The notes under the pieces: generated by a model
Database searches by the model: none
What the model saw: only the letters and a program-made list of their open reading frames with translations
Told to the model about the DNA's origin: nothing
Source of the DNA: Kaistella palustris DSM 21579
GTDB lineage: Bacteria; Bacteroidota; Bacteroidia; Flavobacteriales; Weeksellaceae
DNA length: 64,000 bases
Direction: 5' to 3'
Assembly (NCBI RefSeq): GCF_000422265.1
Contig: NZ_KE383813.1
Location: forward strand, 235,919-299,918
Made by a program: the position numbers and the translations under genes
Part shown: positions 9,017 through 16,277 of the stretch, one piece after another
Numbering within the stretch: the first letter of the stretch is position 1
Layout of the letters: every line of letters begins with the position of its first letter

Positions 9017-10183
9017 TTACTCAAACATTTCTGCCAGCCGCACGGCAGATATTTTTGATGGATCGTATAATTCTTCGGCAGATTTTGTTTTTTCCAGTTT
9101 TGGATAAAGGTTTACGCCGATGAGTTTTATTTTTCCTTCGGCTACCCAATTTTGTTCATTCACCGCCTGGGTGTAAATCAATTTCTGAATTTTGCCCGCT
9201 TTTAAAAGAGCACAATAACCGCCTTCATTCTCTAAAGTCAGAAACAGCTGCCAGGATTTATCAGCGATCTGTCGGGTGATATCTTCAATATAATAACTTC
9301 CGTTTCCGGCATCTTCGAAAACATTAATAATACTTTCGTAGGCCAGTACTACCTGTTGTTTAAAGGAGATTTCTTCGGAGAGCGAGTTGCCCTCATCAAG
9401 CTTGTAAGCGTTACTGAATACTGCATCGGCGCCACCGATCATGGCAGCTGAAAGTTCCAGTGTGGAACGGATCAGGTTATTTTCCCCATCATTTTTTGCC
9501 TTGTTCCGCAGGGTGGTTTCCGCAAAGATGAAAGGTGTTTCTGCCAGACCAAACTCTTTGGAAAACTGATTTACCACAAGTTTAAGCGCACGCAGTTTGG
9601 CAATCTCGAAAAAATAGTTTCCTCCAACAGCAATCCGGAATATAATTTTATTCAGGATCTCTCCCCCAAAATTTTCGGTAAGTTCCTTGGTTTTCAATAA
9701 TGCAAAAGCCACCTGCTGAATGATGGAGGCGCCTGCATTCTGATGCAGTGAGATATCGACCGCGATATTTCTGTTAAAATTCTTTGCCAAAAGCTCTTTG
9801 CCAAGCTGTACGTTAATTTCGCCTGTTGAATCTTCGGAAAAAATATCGATAAGTGAAAAATAGGTGTTCTCATCTGCCAGCGAAATATGCTCAGCCAAGT
9901 CCCTGTTATTTACAAAAATCACTTTTTCAGCCAAGCCCTCAACATTCTGATCAAGCAGGAACGCAAATGCATTATCTTCGGAGTTTTCATGGTAAGGTGA
10001 CACCAGATGCGTAGATTCTACAGCCTTGGGCAAATTAATAAGTGACAACGGAACATTTGAATAATACGGCTTTACATCAATTCCCTCCAAATTCTCTTTC
10101 GAGAGGACCGCGTAAATATCTTCAGTTTTCAGTTGTTTCTGAACCATTTTTTCCCAGTCCCGAAGTGTAATTTTTTCAAACAT
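9017..10183 (-). CDS. mutA: Methylmalonyl-CoA mutase small subunit
   Basis: The 388-aa protein has the TIM-barrel features of MutA, such as NIAVDISLHQNAGASIIQQVAFAL and AETTLRNKAKNDGENNLIRSTLELS-type sequence, and ends without a cobalamin-binding domain (no DxHxxG). The small subunit pairs with MutB to interconvert methylmalonyl-CoA and succinyl-CoA in propionate metabolism. No mutB is next to it in this window, so the large subunit must be elsewhere. The gene sits between divIC/ftsB and the methyltransferase. Confidence 0.87.
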   Translation of the reverse strand: MFEKITLRDWEKMVQKQLKTEDIYAVLSKENLEGIDVKPYYSNVPLSLINLPKAVESTHLVSPYHENSEDNAFAFLLDQNVEGLAEKVIFVNNRDLAEHISLADENTYFSLIDIFSEDSTGEINVQLGKELLAKNFNRNIAVDISLHQNAGASIIQQVAFALLKTKELTENFGGEILNKIIFRIAVGGNYFFEIAKLRALKLVVNQFSKEFGLAETPFIFAETTLRNKAKNDGENNLIRSTLELSAAMIGGADAVFSNAYKLDEGNSLSEEISFKQQVVLAYESIINVFEDAGNGSYYIEDITRQIADKSWQLFLTLENEGGYCALLKAGKIQKLIYTQAVNEQNWVAEGKIKLIGVNLYPKLEKTKSAEELYDPSKISAVRLAEMFE

Positions 10184-10202
10184 CTTTTCTGTTTTAATGA
10201 GA

Positions 10203-10559
10203 TTATTTTGTGACCGGTTTAATTTTCGAGGAATCCACTACCAGGATAAAAATTTCCTCGTTTGGCTTTTTCATAAAGTAGTTTTCGCGGGCAAATTTTT
10301 CCTTTTCCGATTTATTATTCATCAGTTTTTTATAAAAATCGTCGTTTTTGCGGTATTCATCTTTATAATAAGCCAACTGTTCTTCGTAGCGGTTGATCTC
10401 ACCATTTAACTCGTTAACCACGAGAAACGAAGTGTTATCAAAAAAAACCATCCACACCAGAAAAAACAGGATGGTGATAAAATATTTGTTCACAATATAT
10501 TTCCGTACAAACTTTGAAGCAGGTGATTTGGGCTGTATTTCTTTAATTAATTCTTTCAT
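10203..10559 (-). CDS. Septum formation initiator (FtsB/DivIC family)
   Basis: A 118-aa protein with one transmembrane segment (FITILFFLVWMVFFDN, residues 29-44) followed by a coiled coil (ELNGEINRYEEQLAYYKDEY) and a short periplasmic tail with ENYFMKKPNEEIFIL, the conserved part of DivIC/FtsB. These bitopic proteins form the divisome core with FtsL and FtsQ. It lies between udk and mutA, close to both (19-35 bp), consistent with one transcript. Confidence 0.88.
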   Translation of the reverse strand: MKELIKEIQPKSPASKFVRKYIVNKYFITILFFLVWMVFFDNTSFLVVNELNGEINRYEEQLAYYKDEYRKNDDFYKKLMNNKSEKEKFARENYFMKKPNEEIFILVVDSSKIKPVTK

Positions 10560-10594
10560 CGGGAAGCGTTTTATTGGATAAAAAAATTCGGCTG

Positions 10595-11212
10595 CTAGTG
10601 CGTTTTCTTTAAAGTATTGTTAATGACAGTCGACAGGAAATCAATGGCCACCGTATTTTGTTTCATATTGGGAACGATCAGGTCGGCTTCGTTTTTTGAA
10701 GGTTCTATAAATTCCTGGTGCATCGGTTTCAGCGTGGTTTGGTAGCGGTGCAAAACCTCCTGCAAGTCACGGCCTCTCTCCTGTGTGTCCCTGCGGATCC
10801 TGCGGATGAGCCTTTCGTCGGAATCTGCATGAACAAATACTTTCAGATCATATTCCTTTAAAAGTTCGGGATTGGTAAGTACCAGGATTCCTTCTACTAT
10901 AAGAACGTTTTTGGGATCGATCAGCACATGGTCGCCGGTTCGGGAATGGGTTACAAAGGAGTAAATCGGCTGTTCGATCTGCTCACCGTTTTTCAGGGCT
11001 TTTACATGCTTCAGCAAAAGTTCAAAATCAATCGATTTCGGATGGTCGTAATTCAGAACTTCTCTTTCGGAAAGTGTAAGATGTTGATTGTCATGATAAT
11101 AATTATCCTGCGATAAAACATTTACACCTTCAGTATTCAACTGCTGCAGGATTTTATTGACCACAGTTGTTTTTCCGGATCCTGTTCCGCCGGCAATTCC
11201 GATAACGAGCAT
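10595..11212 (-). CDS. udk: Uridine kinase
   Basis: A 205-aa P-loop kinase beginning MLVIGIAGGTGSGKTTVVNK (Walker A GGTGSGKT). It has the family's LSQDNYYHD and FDHP-like YDHPKSIDFELL blocks and the lid segment DERLIRRIRRDTQERGRDL. It phosphorylates uridine and cytidine using a nucleoside triphosphate in pyrimidine salvage. It probably heads the udk-divIC-mutA-methyltransferase cluster. Confidence 0.96.
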   Translation of the reverse strand: MLVIGIAGGTGSGKTTVVNKILQQLNTEGVNVLSQDNYYHDNQHLTLSEREVLNYDHPKSIDFELLLKHVKALKNGEQIEQPIYSFVTHSRTGDHVLIDPKNVLIVEGILVLTNPELLKEYDLKVFVHADSDERLIRRIRRDTQERGRDLQEVLHRYQTTLKPMHQEFIEPSKNEADLIVPNMKQNTVAIDFLSTVINNTLKKTH

Positions 11213-11295
11213 AGTAATTATTTTTACAAATATATGATTTTGTCTGAAATCCGGGCCGTTTAAAACGGTAAGCTTTCTGTTACCAACCGCACATT

Positions 11296-11916
11296 CTATG
11301 CTTTCTTTTCGATATCCAGAATATAAAAAATCACGGCGTATACGCGCGCCAGGAACTCCCGCGACTGATTCCGGTAATAACTTTGGTTGCTCAAAACATC
11401 CTGCGCATCAAATCCCAACGCATTTATATTGTTATTTCTTGCATAAAAAAGGGCGCGCAGATTATGAAAACCCTGCGACACGATGATGACGTCATTTGCC
11501 TTGTAAATTTTTTTGCAGTTGCTGATGCTTGCCTGTGTTTTAAAGCCTTTGGGATCTTCGGTGATGATGTTTTCGGGGACACCTTCCTGGTAAACCAGAT
11601 ATTTTTTCATCGCAGATGGTTCATCATAACCACGGCTTTTTTCTCCGCTTACGATGATCTTTTTAATTTTTCCGTGGTGGTAAAGAAGAGCAGTAGCATC
11701 CATCCTGGAAGTGAAATAGGGATTGGAAATGCCTGATCTCATCTTCGGTGAAGTCCCTAAAACCAGAGCAGTTTCCCGTGGTGGAATTTTGGAAATTTTA
11801 GTAAATGTGCGGCCATTAGTTAAAGCAAAAACCCAGATATTAGCCATAATCATTAGCAGAACGCCGATTTCAACAAGCGTGAAAAATGATTTGAATATGT
11901 CTAATATCTTCTTCAA
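11296..11916 (-). CDS. SanA/YdcF/ElyC-type membrane protein (DUF218)
   Basis: A 206-aa protein with one N-terminal membrane segment (VEIGVLLMIMANIWVFAL) followed by a DUF218 domain: ETALVLGTSP, SRMDATALLYHHGKIKKIIVSG, DEPSAMKKYLV and IIVSQGFHNLRALFYA. SanA-type proteins affect envelope permeability and vancomycin sensitivity in enterobacteria, with no established reaction. It starts only 3 bp after the stop of the upstream flavin reductase gene. Confidence 0.87.
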   Translation of the reverse strand: MKKILDIFKSFFTLVEIGVLLMIMANIWVFALTNGRTFTKISKIPPRETALVLGTSPKMRSGISNPYFTSRMDATALLYHHGKIKKIIVSGEKSRGYDEPSAMKKYLVYQEGVPENIITEDPKGFKTQASISNCKKIYKANDVIIVSQGFHNLRALFYARNNNINALGFDAQDVLSNQSYYRNQSREFLARVYAVIFYILDIEKKA

Positions 11917-11919
11917 AAA

Positions 11920-13044
11920 TTACATTAAATCGAAATTAACCTTTATTGTTTTGCTCAGAACTACGGACATGCACGCGAGAATTTTCCCGGCACGTTCCTC
12001 CTTTTCGGTAAGATATTCATTTTCCAGCAATTCTACTTCACCTTCTTGCAGCAGGCATTCGCAGCTTCCGCAGATCCCCGACTTGCAGGAATATGGCACG
12101 GGAAATCCCTGAATCAGTAACTGCTGCAGAAGTTTAATCTTATTGTTTTTTAAGGTAGTTGAATACTGCCTGTCGAACAGTTTAAAATCCACCTGTATGT
12201 CCTCAACTGCGGGAAAGACTTTTTCTACCGGATAAATATCTTCGTTATACTCCTCAAACAGTTCGAAATGAATATTCTTTTTGGGAATACCATTGTTGTA
12301 ACAGGCATTTGCGAGTGATTTAATCATGTCACCTTTGCCACATATCAGCACTTCATCTACAGCGTCCCAAATTGTGCTTTCCTCATCGGTATCATCTAGG
12401 TGCAGAATCTGATTGATGATCAGTTTTGCTTTTTTACCGTCGAGCCGGCCATGGAAGAGGTGTTCGCCGGTTTTTTCCTGAGACATGAAATAAAATACCT
12501 GCATTCTGCCGCGCGAATTTTCAGCCAGTTCATCGAGTTCATCTTTAAAGGCGATATTGTGTGAATTGCGGTTGCCGTAAAAGAGGAACAGTCTGGTTCG
12601 GTGCTCAGTATGCAAAATATTCTTAAAATGGCTGAGGAGCGGCGTGATGCCAATTCCTCCCGCAAAACCTACGATAGTGCGGAATTCGTGCGGTTTTGAA
12701 ACCAGCGTAAAACGGCCGCGCGGTTCCGAAACATCTATACTGTCGCCAACTTCAAAAGTATGGAAGAGCCCACTGGTGCTGCTGTTCCCGGTATTTATTT
12801 TTATTCCTAAAGCAATTTTCTGCTCGTAAGGTGCGGAGGTCATGGAAAAATCATTTTGAAAAACCTTTCCGTTATGCGTGTATCTTAAAGTCACATATTG
12901 GCCGGCTTCGAAACGGAAACGGTGCTTGAGAGAAGCAGGAATTTCGAACTCCAGCGAAAAGGTGTTTTTGGTTAGCTGCTGTTTTTTAGCTAATTTTAGC
13001 CGGTGAAATTCTGTTTTTCTTGCTTTGTTAAAGAGTTTTTCCAT
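11920..13044 (-). CDS. FAD/2Fe-2S NAD(P)H oxidoreductase (PaaE/Hcr-like)
   Basis: The 374-aa protein has three modules: an N-terminal FAD-binding barrel (FEAGQYVTLRY), an NAD(P)-binding domain (GFAGGIGITPLLSHF, near residue 115; then DEVLICGKGDMI) and a C-terminal plant-type 2Fe-2S ferredoxin with the C-x4-C-x2-C pattern in PYSCKSGICGSCECLL and the fourth Cys in ILACMSV. Family members pass electrons from NAD(P)H to oxygenases or other partners. No oxygenase gene is adjacent, so the partner is unknown. It is divergent from tlpA, with 33 bp between the starts. Confidence 0.9.
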   Translation of the reverse strand: MEKLFNKARKTEFHRLKLAKKQQLTKNTFSLEFEIPASLKHRFRFEAGQYVTLRYTHNGKVFQNDFSMTSAPYEQKIALGIKINTGNSSTSGLFHTFEVGDSIDVSEPRGRFTLVSKPHEFRTIVGFAGGIGITPLLSHFKNILHTEHRTRLFLFYGNRNSHNIAFKDELDELAENSRGRMQVFYFMSQEKTGEHLFHGRLDGKKAKLIINQILHLDDTDEESTIWDAVDEVLICGKGDMIKSLANACYNNGIPKKNIHFELFEEYNEDIYPVEKVFPAVEDIQVDFKLFDRQYSTTLKNNKIKLLQQLLIQGFPVPYSCKSGICGSCECLLQEGEVELLENEYLTEKEERAGKILACMSVVLSKTIKVNFDLM

Positions 13045-13077
13045 AATATACCAGAATTCAAAAATAATAAAAATATA

Positions 13078-13650
13078 ATGAAGAAGTTAATTATAAGTGC
13101 ACTGATCCTTGCGGCTTTTACCGCCTGTAAAAAGGAAACTTCCGACACAGAAAATTCCGAAAAAGACAGTACCGCAGTAGCCGCCGGTTCCCAAAACAAT
13201 GAATATGCAGAAGCCGTAATACCTTTCAAAAAAATAGAATTATCGCCGGCGGAAACCTCGAAGATTCTTGGCAAACAAAATAACGATACGCTGTATGTGA
13301 ACAACTTCTTCGCTACCTGGTGCGGACCGTGTATGAAGGAAATCCCCCACTTCAAAGAAAAAATGGCGGAAATGAAAGGCCAGCCTGTAAAATTCACATT
13401 CATAGATCTTGACAGCAAAGATGACTGGGATACTGCGGTGAAAAAATTTGCGGAAGAACAAAATCTCTCCAACCACATCGTGCTGCTCGACGGTTCTCAG
13501 TTGACACCGGAGTTCTTTTCGACCAACTTCAAAAAATGGGACGGTGGCGCAATCCCGTTTACCTTTATGAGAAAAGGCGATAAAACGGACGAAACTCTGG
13601 GATCGATGAGCATGGAAATGCTGACTGAAAAACTGGAATCCTTTAAATAA
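13078..13650 (+). CDS. TlpA-like thioredoxin-fold lipoprotein
   Basis: From ATG 13078 the protein starts MKKLIISALILAAFTACKKE, a lipoprotein signal with the cysteine at about residue 17. The frame is open further upstream (to 13003), but that would bury the signal peptide. A thioredoxin-type domain follows with the CxxC active site FFATWCGPCMKEIPHF and a late cis-Pro region GGAIPFTFM. It is probably a periplasm-facing thiol:disulfide oxidoreductase, most likely reducing. The ABC transporter genes follow on the same strand after about 55 bp. Confidence 0.88.
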   Translation: MKKLIISALILAAFTACKKETSDTENSEKDSTAVAAGSQNNEYAEAVIPFKKIELSPAETSKILGKQNNDTLYVNNFFATWCGPCMKEIPHFKEKMAEMKGQPVKFTFIDLDSKDDWDTAVKKFAEEQNLSNHIVLLDGSQLTPEFFSTNFKKWDGGAIPFTFMRKGDKTDETLGSMSMEMLTEKLESFK

Positions 13651-13706
13651 TACTCAAAATTTTAAAAAGCCCAGCTCATATTTATATCCACGTTTTTTCG
13701 TGAACG

Positions 13707-14690
13707 ATGACAAAAAGCTTCAAAATTACCGGTATTTTAATTCTTGTGGGAATTTGTATTTCCATCGCTTTGAATTTAAATATCGGTTTTTTGCGTTTGA
13801 ATTTTGCGGATTTCTTCAGCAATACCCCAAACTCGCAAATCGCCGATCTGCGGATGAACAGGATTTTAGGAATGCTTCTTGCGGGTATGGCGATACCGAC
13901 CTCCGGGTTTCTGCTGCAGGAATATTTTCAGAATCCACTTGCAGGACCTTCAGTTTTGGGAATTACTTCGGTAGCGAGTTTGAGTGTGGCTTTTTACATT
14001 TTCTTTTCGCAGGATTTTATCCTTCCGGAATTTCTGCAAAACAGTTTCCTGAGTTTTTCTGCAATTGCAGGCAGCCTTTTGCTAATGTCTGTTTTACTGG
14101 CGCTTTCGGGGAAATTCCGGGACAAATCCTTTCTTATCATTTTTGGATTTTTGATTTCTGCTTTGGCGGGCGCCGTGGTTTCGATCCTGCAGCTTTATGC
14201 CGAAAACCAAAGCTTAAAAAACTATGTACTCTGGAGTTTTGGGGCGAATAATCAGGTTTCAAGAAATCAGATCCTAGTGTTGGGCGGATTTGTGGTTTTA
14301 GGTTTGCTGCTGAGTTTCAAAAGCATTAAACCATTAATAGGGAATTCCCTGGGCACCGCTTACGCGCAGAGTTTAGGGGTAAACCTGAAGCAGCTGAAAT
14401 TTCTGGTTATCATCGCGTCTTCACTGCTTTCGGCTTCTGTTACGGCGTTTCTGGGACCGATTTTATTTATCGGAATTGTAGTTCCGCATTTTTGCAGAAT
14501 GCTGTTCAATCCCGCCAAACTGTGGCAACAATGGATCCTGAATATGCTTTTAGGAATACTCATCATGGAAATCTTTTCGGTCGTTTCTGAAGTTACACTG
14601 TTCCCTTTGAATGTGATCACCTCTTTATTTGGGATCCCGGTTATATTGACAATGATGCTGAACAAAAGAAGTCTGGGGCGGCAAGCCTGA
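13707..14690 (+). CDS. FecCD-type iron-chelate ABC transporter permease
   Basis: The 327-aa protein is almost entirely hydrophobic, with about nine to ten membrane segments. It carries family hallmarks: LRMNRILGMLLAGMAIPTSG, NPLAGPSVLGI, then FLGPILFIGIVVPHFCRML near the C-terminus. It should be the membrane component for uptake of a siderophore, heme or cobalamin. The ATPase gene follows 40 bp downstream. No substrate-binding protein or TonB-dependent receptor is next to it. Confidence 0.92.
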   Translation: MTKSFKITGILILVGICISIALNLNIGFLRLNFADFFSNTPNSQIADLRMNRILGMLLAGMAIPTSGFLLQEYFQNPLAGPSVLGITSVASLSVAFYIFFSQDFILPEFLQNSFLSFSAIAGSLLLMSVLLALSGKFRDKSFLIIFGFLISALAGAVVSILQLYAENQSLKNYVLWSFGANNQVSRNQILVLGGFVVLGLLLSFKSIKPLIGNSLGTAYAQSLGVNLKQLKFLVIIASSLLSASVTAFLGPILFIGIVVPHFCRMLFNPAKLWQQWILNMLLGILIMEIFSVVSEVTLFPLNVITSLFGIPVILTMMLNKRSLGRQA

Positions 14691-14730
14691 TGAATAAGGA
14701 ATTGAAATATTTAAGCGGCACGAATAATAT

Positions 14731-15654
14731 ATGTTTTTACATCTAAAAAATACAGACGTCGGCTATAAAAACCCCTTAATCAAAGAAGTTAATACTGACT
14801 TGGCTTTAGGTGACATTTGTCTTCTGATCGGGAACAATGGTGTGGGAAAAACCACTCTGATTCACAGTATTTTGAAGCAGACTTCTATTTTAAGCGGTGA
14901 AATATTCATCCAGGAAAATAATGTGGCAGACCTTTCAACTGAGGACATCGCAAAACTCGTGGCCGTTGTATTTTCGAAAGCGCCAGTGCCCGCAAATTAT
15001 ACCGTAACCGACCTGATCTCGCTGGGAAAATACATTCACTATCCGTATTACTTCGAACTTAAAAACAGCGATAAAAATGAAGTTGATGAGATCATCCAAA
15101 GTCTGAACCTAACGCAATACCGCGACTTTCTACTGACGCAGCTTTCCGACGGCAATCTTCAGAAAGCATTCATTGGCCGCGCCCTGGCACAAAATTCACC
15201 CATGATTATTCTGGATGAACCGACTACCCACTTGGATGACCAAAATAAAATCATTATCCTGAAACTCCTGCGTGACCTGGCAAAAAAACAAAATAAACTA
15301 ATCCTTTTCTCGTCCCACGACTGGCGCCTTGCCAAGGAATTTGCCGATAAAATCTGGCTCATTAATAACGAAAAACTTGAAGCCGGAATTACAGAAGAAA
15401 TTCTGCTGAAACACAACGAACTTCTTAATCCTGAAATCTTCGAGTTCAATTCGGGATTTGTGGCACCGCAGATTCTGGCACCGGAACTCCACACGGAAAT
15501 GCTCTACTCTTTCCTCCAGAAAAATGTGCAAAAAGACCTCTCCGCTCTTCAATTTAAATTTAAAGGCGGTTTTTGGGAGATTTCTACAGAGAATGCACAA
15601 CAAAATTGCACTTCATTTGAAGATATCCTGAGTTTTATTACAAACAGCCAATAA
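14731..15654 (+). CDS. ABC transporter ATP-binding protein (iron-chelate type)
   Basis: A 307-aa ATPase with Walker A GNNGVGKTT (near residue 35), a slightly unusual signature LSDGNLQKAFIGRAL in place of LSGGQ, Walker B MIILDEPTTHLD and H-loop LFSSHD. It should energise the FecCD-type permease just upstream. The roughly 90 residues after the H-loop region are longer than in minimal FecE-type ATPases and contain no motif I recognise. Confidence 0.9.
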   Translation: MFLHLKNTDVGYKNPLIKEVNTDLALGDICLLIGNNGVGKTTLIHSILKQTSILSGEIFIQENNVADLSTEDIAKLVAVVFSKAPVPANYTVTDLISLGKYIHYPYYFELKNSDKNEVDEIIQSLNLTQYRDFLLTQLSDGNLQKAFIGRALAQNSPMIILDEPTTHLDDQNKIIILKLLRDLAKKQNKLILFSSHDWRLAKEFADKIWLINNEKLEAGITEEILLKHNELLNPEIFEFNSGFVAPQILAPELHTEMLYSFLQKNVQKDLSALQFKFKGGFWEISTENAQQNCTSFEDILSFITNSQ

Positions 15655-15681
15655 ATCCCCATTTTCTACGGTTTTTTAAAG

Positions 15682-15699
15682 TATTATGCATGCATAGTA
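15682..15699. promoter_or_regulatory. Distal palindromic operator upstream of marR
   Basis: TATGCATGCATA at 15685-15696 with flanks that match the other sites in reverse orientation (18-bp match to the reverse complement of the proximal site). Its centre is 84 bp from the centre of the proximal site, close to eight turns of B-DNA. A further ACTATGC half-site follows at 15699-15705. Confidence 0.72.
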
Positions 15700-15758
15700 C
15701 TATGCTTTTCATATCTTTTAACATACTGATTACCAATTATTAACAAAACATTAACAGT

Positions 15759-15783
15759 AATAATATACTATGCATGCATAATA
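15759..15783. promoter_or_regulatory. Proximal palindromic operator upstream of marR
   Basis: TATGCATGCATA at 15769-15780. All 25 bases are identical to the etfB site. It ends 8 bp before the -7 box of the marR promoter, so a bound repressor would block RNA polymerase. Confidence 0.82.
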
Positions 15784-15788
15784 TTTTT

Positions 15789-15796
15789 TATATTTG
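15789..15796 (+). promoter_or_regulatory. Bacteroidota -7 promoter box for the marR-fad operon
   Basis: TATATTTG is a full match to the TAnnTTTG consensus, 25 bp before the marR ATG. No convincing -33 TTG is seen; the operator occupies that spacing. Confidence 0.6.
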
Positions 15797-15820
15797 ACAT
15801 AACCACATTAAACAAGAAAT

Positions 15821-16273
15821 ATGAATAAATCACATCATGAAAAAGTAGAAAATGTAGACCTGATTCTGAAATCTACGTGGTTGGCAGTATCAAAAATGTA
15901 TTCTGAAATGGCGCAGGATCACGATGCAACAGCGGTTCAGGCGCTTACACTTTTGAAAATTGATCCAAAAGAAGGTACAAGAAGTACGAATCTGGGTCCG
16001 AAAATGGCCATCGAACCGACTTCTTTAACCAGAATTATTAAACTTCTAGAAGATAATGGTTATATCTACAAAGAAAAAACCACAAACGACAAGCGGGAAG
16101 TGATCATTAAACTCACGGAAAAAGGCTTGAATTCAAGAAATCTTTCCAAAGAAGTCGTTGTCAATTTCAATAAAAAAGTGGTGGAAAAAATTCCTCAGGA
16201 AAAAATGGAAATTTTTAAAGAAGTGATGACAGACATTTTGAAGATCGCGAATGAATTAAATAATAAAAAATAA
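15821..16273 (+). CDS. MarR family transcriptional regulator of the fad operon
   Basis: A 150-aa winged-helix protein. The recognition helix region is STNLGPKMAIEPTSLTRIIK and the wing contains TTNDKREVIIKLTEKG with the family's conserved D-x-R. It is the first gene of the beta-oxidation operon, 4 bp before the hydratase/dehydrogenase gene. Three palindromes (two in its own promoter region, one at etfB) suggest autorepression and control of etfBA. The inducer may be an acyl-CoA, by analogy with FadR-like control; that is inference. Confidence 0.9.
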   Translation: MNKSHHEKVENVDLILKSTWLAVSKMYSEMAQDHDATAVQALTLLKIDPKEGTRSTNLGPKMAIEPTSLTRIIKLLEDNGYIYKEKTTNDKREVIIKLTEKGLNSRNLSKEVVVNFNKKVVEKIPQEKMEIFKEVMTDILKIANELNNKK

Positions 16274-16277
16274 AAAT

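Noticed and set aside
12420-12665. Minus-strand ORF inside the flavin reductase gene
   Set aside because: Shadow frame of a confident gene with intact FAD, NAD and 2Fe-2S motifs.
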